Shown in pieces: positions 7,942 to 16,587 of a DNA stretch of 64,000 nt (its first letter is position 1; every line of letters starts with the position of its first letter). The notes beneath the pieces were generated by a model, which saw only the letters and a list, made by a program, of their open reading frames with translations, ran no database searches and was not told the origin of the DNA. Position numbers and translations under genes: made by a program. Source of the DNA: Pseudarthrobacter sp. BIM B-2242 (GTDB lineage Bacteria > Actinomycetota > Actinomycetes > Actinomycetales > Micrococcaceae); NCBI RefSeq assembly GCF_014764445.1, contig NZ_CP061721.1:1736001-1800000 (forward strand), in the 5' to 3' direction.

Positions 7942-9305
7942 AGGGCGGAGGTTCCGGTGATGCCCGCCGTGGATTCGATGACCGGGCGCATTTTCTTCTC
8001 CAACGCCTCGTAGAACATGGACAGCGGGAATTCGTCGTCCAGAACCTGATCCGTCAGGCCGCGCGGCGGCCCTGATACGGGGAGCGCGTCCGGGCCCTTG
8101 GCCCACACTGATGCGGGGCTGGGCGTGACGGTGTTGGAAATCAGTTCGTAGGCAGCAAGCCAATGGGCGGTCTTCGGGCGGTCAATGGAGCGCCAGTAAA
8201 GGTCATCAATCGCTGACCCGAGGGCGATGACGGCGTCCGGCACCTGGTCCCAGTCGATGCGGAGGCGGGTGTCCGTCCAGTGCAGGACGTGGTGCTGGTG
8301 CAGCCAGGCGAACAGCAGTTGCCCGCCGAGGCCGTCGTAATTGCGGACGCGGCTGCCCGTGATCGCAAAGCGGAAGATCCGGTCGAAGATGATGGCGTAC
8401 TGCACCAGCTTCGCGTGCCTGCGGGCTTCCGGCCGGGCGTCGTCGTCCTTTTCAATCCGGACCGATTCCCGGAACGCGGTGAGGTCGCAGCGAAGTTCCT
8501 CCAGTGAATACAGGAAGTAGGGCATCCGCTGTTTGATCATGAAGGGGTCGAACGGCAGGTCGCCGCGCATGTGTGTCCGGTCATGGATGAGGTCCCACAT
8601 CACGAACGTGGCCTCGGCCAGTTCCTGGTCTGCCAGGAGCTCTGCGGCGCCGGCCGGGAGGTCCAGCGAGGTGATGTCCGCCGCCGCCTTCAGGACCCGG
8701 CGGAACCGGGCTGCCTCGCGGTCTGCGAAAATCGCACCCCAGGTGAAGGATGGCGTTTCCCGTACGGCCACGGTTTCCGGGAAAAGCACGGCCGAGTTCG
8801 TGTTGTAGCCGCGGGTGAAGTCCAGGAACCGGATGGGGACAAACAGCTTGTTGGAGTAGGCCCCGGCCTCCAGTTCAGCCACGAACTCCGGCCAGATCAC
8901 CTCGACCAAGACGGCCTCCACCAGCCTGCTGCTGCTGCCGTTCTGGGTGTACATCGGGAAAATGACAAGGTGTGACAGCCCGTCGTGACGCTGCAGCTGC
9001 GGCTGGAAGGCCAGCAGCGAGGCCAGGAAGTCCGGCACGCCGAAGCCGCCGTTTTCCCATGCCTCGAAATCGGCGACGACGGCGTCAAGGTAGGCGGCGT
9101 CGTGCGGGAAGAGCGGCGCCAGCTCGGCAATGGCCTCGGTGATGGCGGCGACCTCGACGGCGGCGGCAGCGTGGTTGACCGCGTCAGGCACTGACCCGTC
9201 CTGGCTCTGCAGTGCCTGCAGCGATTCGGCGGCAGCCTTGAGCCGGTGCCAGGCGGGAAGCCCGGCGGTGATGGTTATGGGGGCGCCGGTCATGGTGACG
9301 GTCAT
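7938..9305 (-). CDS. conserved actinobacterial protein, DUF6421-like
   Basis: A 455-residue soluble protein with no recognised catalytic motif. It looks like the DUF6421 family of actinobacteria; the segment around HDRTHMRGDLPFDPFM and the MPYFLYSLEELRCDL stretch are the most conserved-looking parts. Family assignment is from memory and the function is unknown. The ATG at 9303-9305 has a GAAAGG Shine-Dalgarno about 9 bases upstream; an ATG ten codons earlier lacks one. Its stop overlaps the start of the SDR gene, so the pair likely acts together, possibly with the SDR protein using a product or partner of this one. Confidence 0.7.
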   Translation of the reverse strand: MTVTMTGAPITITAGLPAWHRLKAAAESLQALQSQDGSVPDAVNHAAAAVEVAAITEAIAELAPLFPHDAAYLDAVVADFEAWENGGFGVPDFLASLLAFQPQLQRHDGLSHLVIFPMYTQNGSSSRLVEAVLVEVIWPEFVAELEAGAYSNKLFVPIRFLDFTRGYNTNSAVLFPETVAVRETPSFTWGAIFADREAARFRRVLKAAADITSLDLPAGAAELLADQELAEATFVMWDLIHDRTHMRGDLPFDPFMIKQRMPYFLYSLEELRCDLTAFRESVRIEKDDDARPEARRHAKLVQYAIIFDRIFRFAITGSRVRNYDGLGGQLLFAWLHQHHVLHWTDTRLRIDWDQVPDAVIALGSAIDDLYWRSIDRPKTAHWLAAYELISNTVTPSPASVWAKGPDALPVSGPPRGLTDQVLDDEFPLSMFYEALEKKMRPVIESTAGITGTSAL

Positions 9306-9457
9306 GTGCGACTGCCTTTCTCGTTGCGTGGGCATCTACGGCGAGCGTAGCAAGCAACCAGAGTCCCTAACTCAAATTCCGCCTGAGCATAAGAAACTCT
9401 CATGCTCAGGGCACTTGTCAGCAGCACCAGGGATAGCCCGGCACCCGGCTGGCAGGA

Positions 9458-9973
9458 TCAGGACACCGCGGAATCGCCGTCGTCAACGCTGCGGGGAACC
9501 AGCTTCAGGGATACCGAGTTGATGCAATAGCGCTGGTCAGTGGGCGTACCGTAGCCCTCACCCTTGAACACGTGGCCGAGATGGGAGTCGCAGTTCGAGC
9601 ACCGAACCTCCACGCGTTCCATGCCGAGCGTCCGGTCATGGATGTACCGGACTGTCCCGTCCGCCAGCGGTGCCCAAAAGGACGGCCAGCCGCAGTGGGA
9701 GTCAAACTTCTCGTTGCTCCTGAACAGTTCAGACCCGCAGGCACGGCACTGGTAGACACCCTCCGTGTGGGTGTCCACGTACTCGCCGGTGAAGGGACGC
9801 TCGGTACCGGCCTGCCGCAGCACGCGGTACTCCTCCGGCGTCAGTTCCTGCCGCCACTCATCATCCGATTTCCGGACGGCGGGTTCCGGTACGTCGGTGC
9901 CCACGTCCAGGGACGACGCAGGGATGGAGTCGGTGGCTTTGTTCCCGAAAACGCTCTTTCCAAAGATGCTCAT
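9458..9973 (-). CDS. msrB: peptide-methionine (R)-S-oxide reductase MsrB
   Basis: A 171-residue MsrB. It reduces the R epimer of methionine sulfoxide in proteins. The structural zinc site is formed by two CxxC pairs (CRACG and CSNCD); the catalytic Cys lies in QRYCINSVSL, and the substrate-pocket residues are in SHCGWPSFW and HLGHVF. A ~40-residue N-terminal extension precedes the domain and has no obvious signal peptide. It lies 14 bases downstream of the 163-residue hypothetical gene and may be co-transcribed with it. Confidence 0.95.
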   Translation of the reverse strand: MSIFGKSVFGNKATDSIPASSLDVGTDVPEPAVRKSDDEWRQELTPEEYRVLRQAGTERPFTGEYVDTHTEGVYQCRACGSELFRSNEKFDSHCGWPSFWAPLADGTVRYIHDRTLGMERVEVRCSNCDSHLGHVFKGEGYGTPTDQRYCINSVSLKLVPRSVDDGDSAVS

Positions 9974-9987
9974 GGTGTGCTCAACGC

Positions 9988-10479
9988 TCAGGAGTCGCCG
10001 ATAAATCCCGAGCCGGCATAAAGATGCAGCACGGGGAGGCCCAGCTGGGCCTGGGCTTTGTTCGCCCAGTCTGTGTGGAACGTGTCCGCCACCGCATGGG
10101 GCCGGGTAATCACAACGGCCTGGGCAGCCCCCAGCTGCTTGACCTTCGCCACCAGCCCATTGACGGCGCCGCCCTCCACAATCTCACCCGTGACTCCACC
10201 GCCCAGGCCTTCAAGGGCTGCCAGCGAGACGGCGAGCGTCTCGGCTGCCTCGGCCCGTTCAACGCTGGGGTCCGGGGCATGCGCGGTCAGCTCACGGAAC
10301 GCCTTGGCGACATCCAGCAAGGACAGGTTCTCAAGGAAATCCACCAGCAGATGCCGCTCGGTGTTCCCTGGGACCAGGAGGACCAGGGGGATGTCCTGCC
10401 CGTCCACCAGCCGTTGAATGTTGACGCGGTCATCCGCGCCCAGGGGCTCTTCAGTCAGAATGACGATTGGATCGCTCAT
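9988..10479 (-). CDS. conserved hypothetical protein upstream of msrB
   Basis: A 163-residue acidic, soluble alpha/beta-looking protein. It alternates beta-like strands (VVITRPHAV, PVLHLYAG) with helices, as in small Rossmann-like or stress-protein folds, but no family was firmly recognised. The ATG at 10477-10479 is preceded by TAGGCT and a 6-base gap, so it is probably translated from a leaderless mRNA. It is 14 bases from msrB in the same direction, which suggests a shared role in handling oxidative damage; that is inference from position only. Confidence 0.75.
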   Translation of the reverse strand: MSDPIVILTEEPLGADDRVNIQRLVDGQDIPLVLLVPGNTERHLLVDFLENLSLLDVAKAFRELTAHAPDPSVERAEAAETLAVSLAALEGLGGGVTGEIVEGGAVNGLVAKVKQLGAAQAVVITRPHAVADTFHTDWANKAQAQLGLPVLHLYAGSGFIGDS

Positions 10480-10485
10480 GGCATC

Positions 10486-10491
10486 AGCCTA
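10486..10491 (-). promoter_or_regulatory. TAGGCT -10 element of the leaderless hypothetical-msrB transcript
   Basis: TAGGCT on the minus strand, then GATGCC, then the ATG start: a leaderless arrangement. Confidence 0.55.
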
Positions 10492-10638
10492 GTCGTGCGC
10501 ATGGGCACCCCGCACTCATTTGGGCGGGGCAACCGGTGAAGTGTCGATTGCCCCGGGTTCATCCGCCGCCGGCCCGGGAATGGGCCGCCACGGGCAGTGG
10601 AATAGGGCCAATGCGGCCGCGGCGGTAAGAATGGTTCC

Positions 10639-11913
10639 ATGGCACCTTCCACGCGCACTCCAACGTTGACGGCGAATCCTCCGCAGGCGGACGGCCGCAT
10701 GTCGCTGCGTGCCAAGTGGGCTGTGGGGGGCGCCATTGGCGGCGGGGCCCTGGCCGGCCTGCTTGCAACGGGGTCTTCCGCACTGGCGCTGTATTTCGCC
10801 CGGCGGGTGATCACGCCGGTGCGGCAGCGCGTTGCCGACCAGGAAGTGCTGGCCGTCCTCCGTGATGGCGATGCCATGCAGGTCATACTGGCAGCCACGC
10901 CGGAGACGACCGTTGACGGTGTGTATGGCTTCTTTTTCGACGGCGGCAAAGGGCACGCGCGGATCGGCCGGATCGTTTCCTACGCGCCCGCTGACGGGAC
11001 AGTCCTGCGTGAGGTGGAGGCCGTCTACGCCGGCGACTTCGACACCGCCCGCCGCGGGTGGTGGAGCGGCGCGCTCTATCCGGATCCTGACGCTGCCGGC
11101 ATCGCCGCAGAGGACGTCCTGATCCCGGTGAATGGCGGCCAGGCTCCGGCATGGCTGGTACCGGCAGAAGGCGCCGCGAAAACCTGGGCCATCATGGTGC
11201 ACGGCCGCGGCGCAACCCGCCAGGAGGCCCTGCGCGCTGTTGGGCCGGCCCGGGAACTGGGCCTGACCAGCCTGCTGGTCTCCTACCGGAACGACGGATT
11301 GGCCCCGTCGGCCGACGATGGCCGGTACGGCCTGGGATCCACTGAATGGCATGATGTGGAAGCCGCCATCGACTATGCCCTGGAAAACGGCGCCGAGGAG
11401 ATCGTGCTTTTTGGCTGGTCCATGGGCGGTGCCATTTGCCTGCAGACGGCCGATCTCTCGCGTCACCGCCACCTGATCCGGGCCATGGTTTTGGACGCAC
11501 CCGTCATCAACTGGGTCAACGTCCTGGCGCACCATGCGCAGCTGAACAGGATTCCGTCGCTGGTGGGCCGCTACGGGCAGCTGATGCTGGGACACCCGCT
11601 GGGCCGCAGGCTGACGGGCCTGTCCGCCCCCGTGGACCTCAAGGCCATGGACTGGGTGGCACGCGCCGTCGAGGTCCGGACACCCACCCTGATCATCCAC
11701 AGCGTGGACGACGAGTACGTTCCGTTTGAGCCCTCGGCCCTTCTGGCCGAACGGAATCCGGATATGGTCACGTTCGAGGCTTTCAGCGGTGCGAGGCACA
11801 CCAAGGAATGGAACGTTGATCCGGAGCACTGGGAGAACCTGATTACGGCCTGGCTCCGGACGCGGCTTGCTCCGCGAACCAACCCCGGCCAGCGGCGTCC
11901 GGAGGATGCCTAA
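10639..11913 (+). CDS. alpha/beta hydrolase with N-terminal membrane segment
   Basis: A 424-residue protein. A hydrophobic Ala/Gly-rich helix at about residues 28-53 (VGGAIGGGALAGLLATGSSA) looks like a membrane anchor. After a ~120-residue linker domain comes an alpha/beta hydrolase: oxyanion region MVHGRG, nucleophile elbow GWSMGG, acid Asp in IIHSVDDEYV and the catalytic His in SGARHTKEW. It is probably an esterase or peptidase-like hydrolase at the membrane; the substrate is unknown. It reads divergently from the msrB operon and converges on ybaK. Confidence 0.85.
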   Translation: MAPSTRTPTLTANPPQADGRMSLRAKWAVGGAIGGGALAGLLATGSSALALYFARRVITPVRQRVADQEVLAVLRDGDAMQVILAATPETTVDGVYGFFFDGGKGHARIGRIVSYAPADGTVLREVEAVYAGDFDTARRGWWSGALYPDPDAAGIAAEDVLIPVNGGQAPAWLVPAEGAAKTWAIMVHGRGATRQEALRAVGPARELGLTSLLVSYRNDGLAPSADDGRYGLGSTEWHDVEAAIDYALENGAEEIVLFGWSMGGAICLQTADLSRHRHLIRAMVLDAPVINWVNVLAHHAQLNRIPSLVGRYGQLMLGHPLGRRLTGLSAPVDLKAMDWVARAVEVRTPTLIIHSVDDEYVPFEPSALLAERNPDMVTFEAFSGARHTKEWNVDPEHWENLITAWLRTRLAPRTNPGQRRPEDA

Positions 11914-11940
11914 GTCCAGGGAGGCCTAGTCCAGGGAGCA

Positions 11941-12438
11941 CTATGGCGTGCGTGTGCCGATGTTGGCCGTGATCGCGGATGTGAGCCGGATGAGGTCGGC
12001 CGGAGCCAGTTCGATGTCAAGGCCGCGCTTACCCCCGGAAACCAGCATGGTCCCGAGGCTGAGGGCGCTGCCGTCAAGTACGGTGGGCGACGCCTGCCGC
12101 TGGCCCAGCGGCGAGATCCCGCCCAGCACATAGCCGGTCCGGCGCTCAGCGGCCGCAGGGTCTGCCATGGAGGCCTTCTTGGCCCCCAAGGCGGCGGCGA
12201 AGGCCTTGAGGTCAAGGTTTCCGCTGACGGGCACCACTCCCACCGCCAGCCGGCCTTCGACCTCGACCATCAGGGTTTTGAAGACCGTCTCCGGTGCGAT
12301 CCCCAACGCCTCGGCAGCTTCCGTACCGTAGCTGGCCGCAGACGGGTCGTGGACGTACGGATGCAGCACAAAGGGAACGCCGGCCGCAGCTAATGCTGCT
12401 GTTGCCGGCGTTCCCTGTGACGAGCTTTTGCGTCCCAT
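11941..12438 (-). CDS. ybaK: Cys-tRNA(Pro) deacylase YbaK/EbsC family
   Basis: A 165-residue protein of the YbaK trans-editing family, which hydrolyses Cys mischarged on tRNA-Pro. The conserved Lys lies in VFKTLMVEV and the GxxxP loop in YVLGGISPLGQR. The ATG at 12436-12438 has a GGAG ribosome-binding site about 9 bases upstream; a start at 12471 would lie inside sufE. It follows sufE by 22 bases on the same strand. It does not carry a ProRS fusion and appears as the usual free-standing form. Confidence 0.92.
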   Translation of the reverse strand: MGRKSSSQGTPATAALAAAGVPFVLHPYVHDPSAASYGTEAAEALGIAPETVFKTLMVEVEGRLAVGVVPVSGNLDLKAFAAALGAKKASMADPAAAERRTGYVLGGISPLGQRQASPTVLDGSALSLGTMLVSGGKRGLDIELAPADLIRLTSAITANIGTRTP

Positions 12439-12460
12439 TGGGTCAGCTCCGGTCAGGCGC

Positions 12461-12922
12461 TTAGGCCTCAAGCCGTGAAGTGGCGGCGACCTTGCGCTTG
12501 ATGCGGCCCAGCATGGCGGTCATGCCCCGCATCCGCAGCGGTGTGATGGCCCGGGTCAGGCCCAGCAGTTCGGGCATATCGTCCGGGATAGCCAGGATTT
12601 CGGCCGCGCTGAGTCCATCGAGTCCCTCGTGCAGCACTCCGGCGAAACCGCGCGTGGTGGGGGCTTCGGGCGGCGCTTTGAAGTAGAGCCGGACGGCAGC
12701 GTCCGTGCCGGCGTCGTTCTTTTCCGTTTCGATGGTCAGGAACAGCGGCGACTGGCACTCCACCACTTGCTCCAGGAGCTCCGGGTGGTCCTTCAGGCGG
12801 TCCGGCAACTCGGGGAGCTCACGCGAAAACTCAAGCAGCAACTGAAGCCGCTCCGGTTCCGCCAGGGCCTGGAAGTCATCCACGATTTCCGCCAGTGCGG
12901 CGGGCAGGTCATGTGTAGTCAT
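12461..12922 (-). CDS. sufE: SufE family sulfur-acceptor protein
   Basis: A 153-residue SufE-like protein that accepts persulfide sulfur from a cysteine desulfurase and activates it for Fe-S cluster assembly. The acceptor Cys lies in VVECQSPLFL, the typical SufE loop. The start at 12920-12922 follows the rhodanese gene by 10 bases; a longer frame to 12970 overlaps that gene. Together with the adjacent sulfurtransferase this is a common actinobacterial sulfur-handling pair. Confidence 0.92.
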   Translation of the reverse strand: MTTHDLPAALAEIVDDFQALAEPERLQLLLEFSRELPELPDRLKDHPELLEQVVECQSPLFLTIETEKNDAGTDAAVRLYFKAPPEAPTTRGFAGVLHEGLDGLSAAEILAIPDDMPELLGLTRAITPLRMRGMTAMLGRIKRKVAATSRLEA

Positions 12923-12932
12923 CTGTTCCAGC

Positions 12933-13844
12933 TTACGCCGGGACCGTGCCGCGTTCTGCGCCCTTGACAATGGGTGCGCGGACGGCGTTGCCCCACTCGG
13001 TCCAGGAGCCGTCGTAGTTGCGGACGGTGTCGAAGCCGAGCAGGTACTTGAGCGCGAACCAGGTGTGGCTGGACCGCTCGCCGATGCGGCAGTAGGCCAC
13101 TACATTGTCGCCCGCTTCCAGTCCGGCCTCGCCCAGGTAGAGCGCCTCCAGCTCGTCGCGGCTGCGGTAGGTTCCGTCAGCGGCCGCTGCGCGGGCCCAA
13201 GGGATGGATGCCGCCGTGGGAATGTGGCCGCCGCGGAGCGTGCCTTCCTCGGGATAGGCCGGCATGTGGGTCCGCTGGCCGGTGTATTCCTCGGTGGAGC
13301 GGACGTCGATGAGCGGATTGCCGAAGTGCGCCAGGACGTCTTCTTTGAACGCGCGGATGGGGGAGTCGTTGCGCTCCACCACCGGGTACTCGCCCGGTGT
13401 GGGGGAGGGGCGCTCCGTGGTGAGTTCACGGCCTTCAGCGATCCACTTGTCCCGGCCGCCGTCGAGCAGCCGGACGTCCTCGTGGCCGAAGAGGGTGAAG
13501 ACCCAGAGGGCGTAGGCCGCCCACCAGTTCGACTTGTCCCCATAGATCACCACGGTGGTGTCACGGGAAATGCCCTTCGAAGCAGCCAGTGCAGCGAACG
13601 CTTCGCCGTTGACGTAGTCGCGGGTCACTTCATCGTTGAGGTCGGTGTGCCAGTCAATCTTGACGGCTCCGGGGATGTGGCCGGTCTCGTAAAGAAGGAC
13701 ATCTTCATCGGATTCGACCACGACGAGTTTGCCGTCGGCAACCGCGCCTGACTCCAGTGCAGTCGCAAGCCATTCAGTGGACACCAGGCGCTCTGGATTG
13801 GCGTAGGCGGCGAACTTCTCGTTCTGTTCAACGGGGTAGGACAT
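12933..13844 (-). CDS. sseA: thiosulfate/3-mercaptopyruvate sulfurtransferase (tandem rhodanese)
   Basis: A 303-residue protein of two rhodanese domains. The first (residues ~15-140) lacks a catalytic Cys; the second (~165-290) has the active-site loop CRIGERSSH with Cys as persulfide carrier. CRxGxR with this length matches the actinobacterial CysA/SseA-type thiosulfate sulfurtransferases. A GAAAGG ribosome-binding site precedes the ATG. Position directly upstream of sufE suggests it supplies or disposes of sulfane sulfur for Fe-S or thiosulfate metabolism. Confidence 0.92.
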   Translation of the reverse strand: MSYPVEQNEKFAAYANPERLVSTEWLATALESGAVADGKLVVVESDEDVLLYETGHIPGAVKIDWHTDLNDEVTRDYVNGEAFAALAASKGISRDTTVVIYGDKSNWWAAYALWVFTLFGHEDVRLLDGGRDKWIAEGRELTTERPSPTPGEYPVVERNDSPIRAFKEDVLAHFGNPLIDVRSTEEYTGQRTHMPAYPEEGTLRGGHIPTAASIPWARAAAADGTYRSRDELEALYLGEAGLEAGDNVVAYCRIGERSSHTWFALKYLLGFDTVRNYDGSWTEWGNAVRAPIVKGAERGTVPA

Positions 13845-14062
13845 GGTGATGGCCTTTCACTTCAGACATACGGCGGAGCTGTTGCGGGAGGTGGAACCCT
13901 GCTTCCACCCTAGCTATGGCCGGCCGCCGTGTCCGCCCTGCTGTTAACAGGGGGACATATGGCCTTTGTCACGCCGAAGTCATAGACGGCGGCATGGCGC
14001 GGGAGGGCCGGGCCATTGCCGGTATTCTTTCTGGGGACAACCCACCAGCAGAACGGACCACC

Positions 14063-15100
14063 TTGGTACAGATCGAACAGCTTGCCGCCCGTACGCCGGC
14101 GGTGTCGGTGGATGAGCTCCTGAAGGGCTTTTATCCTTCGCCGAGGTTTGGCCAGGTCTCCTTCGCCAGCTACCGGCCTGACCCGAACCAGCCTTCCCAG
14201 GCGGCAGCCGTCAAAGCGCTGGAAGGATTCGCCGGCGGTGTCGGTGCAGGTGACGGCGCAGGTCTGTTCAAAAAGCTCTTCGCAAAGAAGGTCGAAACCC
14301 GGGCCGGAATATACCTCGACGGCGGCTTCGGCGTCGGCAAGACCCACCTGCTCGCGTCCCTGTGGCACGCAGCCCCCGGCCCCAAAGCCTTCGGCACGTT
14401 CGTGGAATACACCAACCTGGTGGGCGCCCTGTCCTTCCGTAAGACAGTCGAGGCGCTGAGCAACTACAAGCTGGTGTGCATCGACGAATTCGAACTCGAT
14501 GATCCGGGCGACACCGTGCTGATGTCCCGGCTGATGCGTGAACTGGCCGACGCCGGCGTGAAGCTCGCTGCGACGTCCAACACCCTGCCGGGCTCGTTGG
14601 GCGACGGCCGCTTTGCCGCCGTCGACTTCGCCCGCGAGATCCAGGTCCTAGCGGACCAGTTCGACGTCATCCGGATCGACGGCGAGGACTTCCGGCACCG
14701 CGGCCTGCCGGCCGCCCCGGCCCCGCTGAAGAACAGCCAGCTCTCGGCACAGATGAAGGCCGAGTTCGACGGCAAGACGGTGGCCCAGGACGAATTCAGC
14801 TCCCTGATCGGACACCTCGCCGGAGTGCACCCGAGCCGCTACCGCCAGCTCATCGACGGCATCGACGGTGTGGTGTGGCGCAACGTGGAAACCATCACGG
14901 AGCAGGCCGTTGCCCTGCGCTTCGTGGTGCTGGCCGATCGCCTCTATGACAAGGATGTCCCCATCCTGGCCAGCGGTGTTCCCTTCGACAAGCTCTTTAC
15001 CGACGAGATGATGAACGGCGGCTACACCAAGAAGTACTACCGTGCCGTGTCCCGTCTCACCGCACTGGCACGCGAGGGCCAGAACCACGAGCCCTCGTAA
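14063..15100 (+). CDS. zapE: cell division ATPase ZapE (AFG1-like)
   Basis: A 345-residue AFG1/ZapE P-loop ATPase. Walker A is GGFGVGKTHLL and Walker B is LVCIDEFELDD, with an arginine-rich C-terminal part. E. coli ZapE acts at the division ring; the role in actinobacteria is less clear. I place the start at TTG 14063, giving VQIEQLAAR at the N terminus, because a TATTCT -10-like hexamer at 14023-14028 would put transcription downstream of earlier ATGs (13916 and 13994). The start codon is therefore moderately uncertain. It reads away from sseA. Confidence 0.85.
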   Translation: MVQIEQLAARTPAVSVDELLKGFYPSPRFGQVSFASYRPDPNQPSQAAAVKALEGFAGGVGAGDGAGLFKKLFAKKVETRAGIYLDGGFGVGKTHLLASLWHAAPGPKAFGTFVEYTNLVGALSFRKTVEALSNYKLVCIDEFELDDPGDTVLMSRLMRELADAGVKLAATSNTLPGSLGDGRFAAVDFAREIQVLADQFDVIRIDGEDFRHRGLPAAPAPLKNSQLSAQMKAEFDGKTVAQDEFSSLIGHLAGVHPSRYRQLIDGIDGVVWRNVETITEQAVALRFVVLADRLYDKDVPILASGVPFDKLFTDEMMNGGYTKKYYRAVSRLTALAREGQNHEPS

Positions 15101-15142
15101 GCACTAATCCGCGACGCGCGTGATGGCCGCTTAAACGCCAAA

Positions 15143-15176
15143 GGTGCAGGTGCCGCCTCCCGGCGGGACCCGCACC
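15143..15176. terminator. GC-rich hairpin between zapE and the convergent small gene
   Basis: GGTGC-GGT-CCGCC pairs with GGCGG-ACC-GCACC across a TCCC loop with single mismatches. The T-run is short, so it may be a weak bidirectional terminator. Confidence 0.4.
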
Positions 15177-15215
15177 CCCTTGACGTGCTAGGGCAAAGCC
15201 CTGGCCAAATCCTTG

Positions 15216-15470
15216 TTACGGAGCCTTGTCGACCGGCGGAACCGGGTTCACCGGCGGTACCTGCTCGCTGGCAGGTGCCGCGCCAGGCGTTCCGTTTTTG
15301 TCAATGAGCTTGGAAGCGCCATCCTGGATCTTGTCGACGTGACCCGCGTACTTGCCGCCGGTCTTGGTGTCGACGAAATCGCCGGCCTTGGTGATGCCGT
15401 CCTTGATGGCCTGCTCGTTGCCATGGATGAGACCCTGAGCCTTGCCCTTAAGATCGTCAATCAGTCCCAC
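15216..15470 (-). CDS. Rv0909/MT0933-like antitoxin-family small protein
   Basis: An 84-residue hydrophilic, Lys/Asp-rich helical protein. The pattern GLIDDLKGKAQGL...ITKAGDFVDTKTGGKYAGHVDKIQ matches the MT0933-like 'antitoxin' family common in actinobacteria, often found without a toxin; a stress-protein role similar to CsbD-like proteins is equally possible. The C-terminal tail is Pro/Val-rich. The GTG at 15468-15470 is preceded by GGGAGG at proper spacing; a GTG two codons earlier is too close to it. No toxin partner is visible beside it. Confidence 0.75.
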   Translation of the reverse strand: MGLIDDLKGKAQGLIHGNEQAIKDGITKAGDFVDTKTGGKYAGHVDKIQDGASKLIDKNGTPGAAPASEQVPPVNPVPPVDKAP

Positions 15471-15640
15471 GAGCACCTCCCTTCAATCACGGAGCCAGGT
15501 CGCTCCTCCGCAATCGATCCTAGACCTCTCTTATGTGTGTGCCAAGGAAATCGGGGGTCCGGGACGTTCGCTGGCAGCGGATCACGCAGCTGCCGCCGGA
15601 AAGAGGGCAATAAAAAAGCAGCTCCGGGGAGCTGCTGCTG

Positions 15641-15712
15641 TGGGCGATACTGGGATCGAACCAGTGACCTCTTCCGTGTCAGGGAAGCGCGCTACCGCTG
15701 CGCCAATCGCCC
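15641..15712 (-). tRNA. tRNA-Val (GAC)
   Basis: A 72-base cloverleaf with 7-bp acceptor stem GGGCGAT/ATCGCCC, anticodon stem CTTCC/GGAAG around loop CTGACAC, and T-arm GGTTCGATCC. CCA is not encoded. It is the last gene of a five-gene minus-strand tRNA cluster. Confidence 0.97.
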
Positions 15713-15756
15713 GGAACCGGAAAGCCGGTTGTTTCGGATTTATTACTGGGGTAGAG

Positions 15757-15829
<73 letters not shown>

Positions 15830-15891
15830 GTATGAAGCACATTCAGGCCGTTGGGCCTTGAGTACTGCATGAAGCAAGTTGTCTTGCTTGG

Positions 15892-15963
15892 TGGGCGATA
15901 CTGGGATCGAACCAGTGACCTCTTCCGTGTCAGGGAAGCGCGCTACCGCTGCGCCAATCGCCC
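15892..15963 (-). tRNA. tRNA-Val (GAC), second copy
   Basis: It has the same 72-base sequence as the Val(GAC) gene at 15641-15712, with the same anticodon loop CTGACAC. Confidence 0.97.
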
Positions 15964-16003
15964 ATTGCCATCCGGGATGAACCGGAAACCATGGTTTTCA
16001 CCG

Positions 16004-16074
16004 AGGTGGGTACGGGATTCGAACCCGTGTATACGGCTTTGCAGGCCGCTGCCTCGCCTCTCGGCCAACCCACC
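16004..16074 (-). tRNA. tRNA-Cys (GCA)
   Basis: A 71-base cloverleaf with acceptor GGTGGGT/ACCCACC, anticodon GCA in the loop CTGCAAA, and T-arm GGGTTCGAATCCC. Confidence 0.96.
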
Positions 16075-16121
16075 GTGTAAGCGCCGGTTCCGAAGAGCCT
16101 TTGCCGTGACAGTGTCCTGCG

Positions 16122-16194
<73 letters not shown>

Positions 16195-16422
16195 ATGTTG
16201 ACTGTTGATTCCGTGCCGTTTCGGGCATTTCCTCGCGTTCCAACGAGTAAGAACTCTATAGGAGGTTCAGGGATTCTCCAAATCGAGCCTCCCGGAGTGA
16301 AAGCGACGGCCCTGGATCCCTGCAATCTAGGGGTTTTTGCGAATTACACCTATGTAATTCGAGGATGACGCCATCTCGATTTCCATAAACCCCGTCCGGT
16401 CCGCTAGCATTCAAGGGCATCG

Positions 16423-16494
16423 GGGCGATTGGCGCAGTGGTAGCGCGCTTCGTTCACACCGAAGAGGTCACTGGTTCGAACCCAGTATCGCCCA
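16423..16494 (+). tRNA. tRNA-Val (CAC)
   Basis: A 72-base cloverleaf with acceptor GGGCGAT/ATCGCCC, anticodon stem CTTCG/CGAAG around TTCACAC, and T-arm GGTTCGAACC. It is transcribed away from the minus-strand cluster and followed by a strong terminator. Confidence 0.97.
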
Positions 16495-16505
16495 CCGAGG
16501 AATCA

Positions 16506-16546
16506 GGTCCGTTTCCGCTCAAGCCGAGCGGGAACGGACCTTTTTT
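16506..16546 (+). terminator. Rho-independent terminator of tRNA-Val(CAC)
   Basis: A 15-bp stem (GGTCCGTTTCCGCTC with one G-T wobble) closes the loop AAGCC and is followed by TTTTTT. Confidence 0.9.
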
Positions 16547-16587
16547 GTGCCCCTCTTTTTGTCAGCCCCTTGTGAAAGAGTCTTTGT

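Noticed and set aside
10516..11829. 437-codon minus-strand frame opposite the alpha/beta hydrolase
   Set aside because: The plus-strand gene has clear catalytic motifs; the minus frame is its shadow.
11914..11940. Short direct repeat of a TCCAGGGAG unit between the hydrolase and ybaK
   Set aside because: Only two partial copies of a ~14-base unit; no structure or function can be supported.
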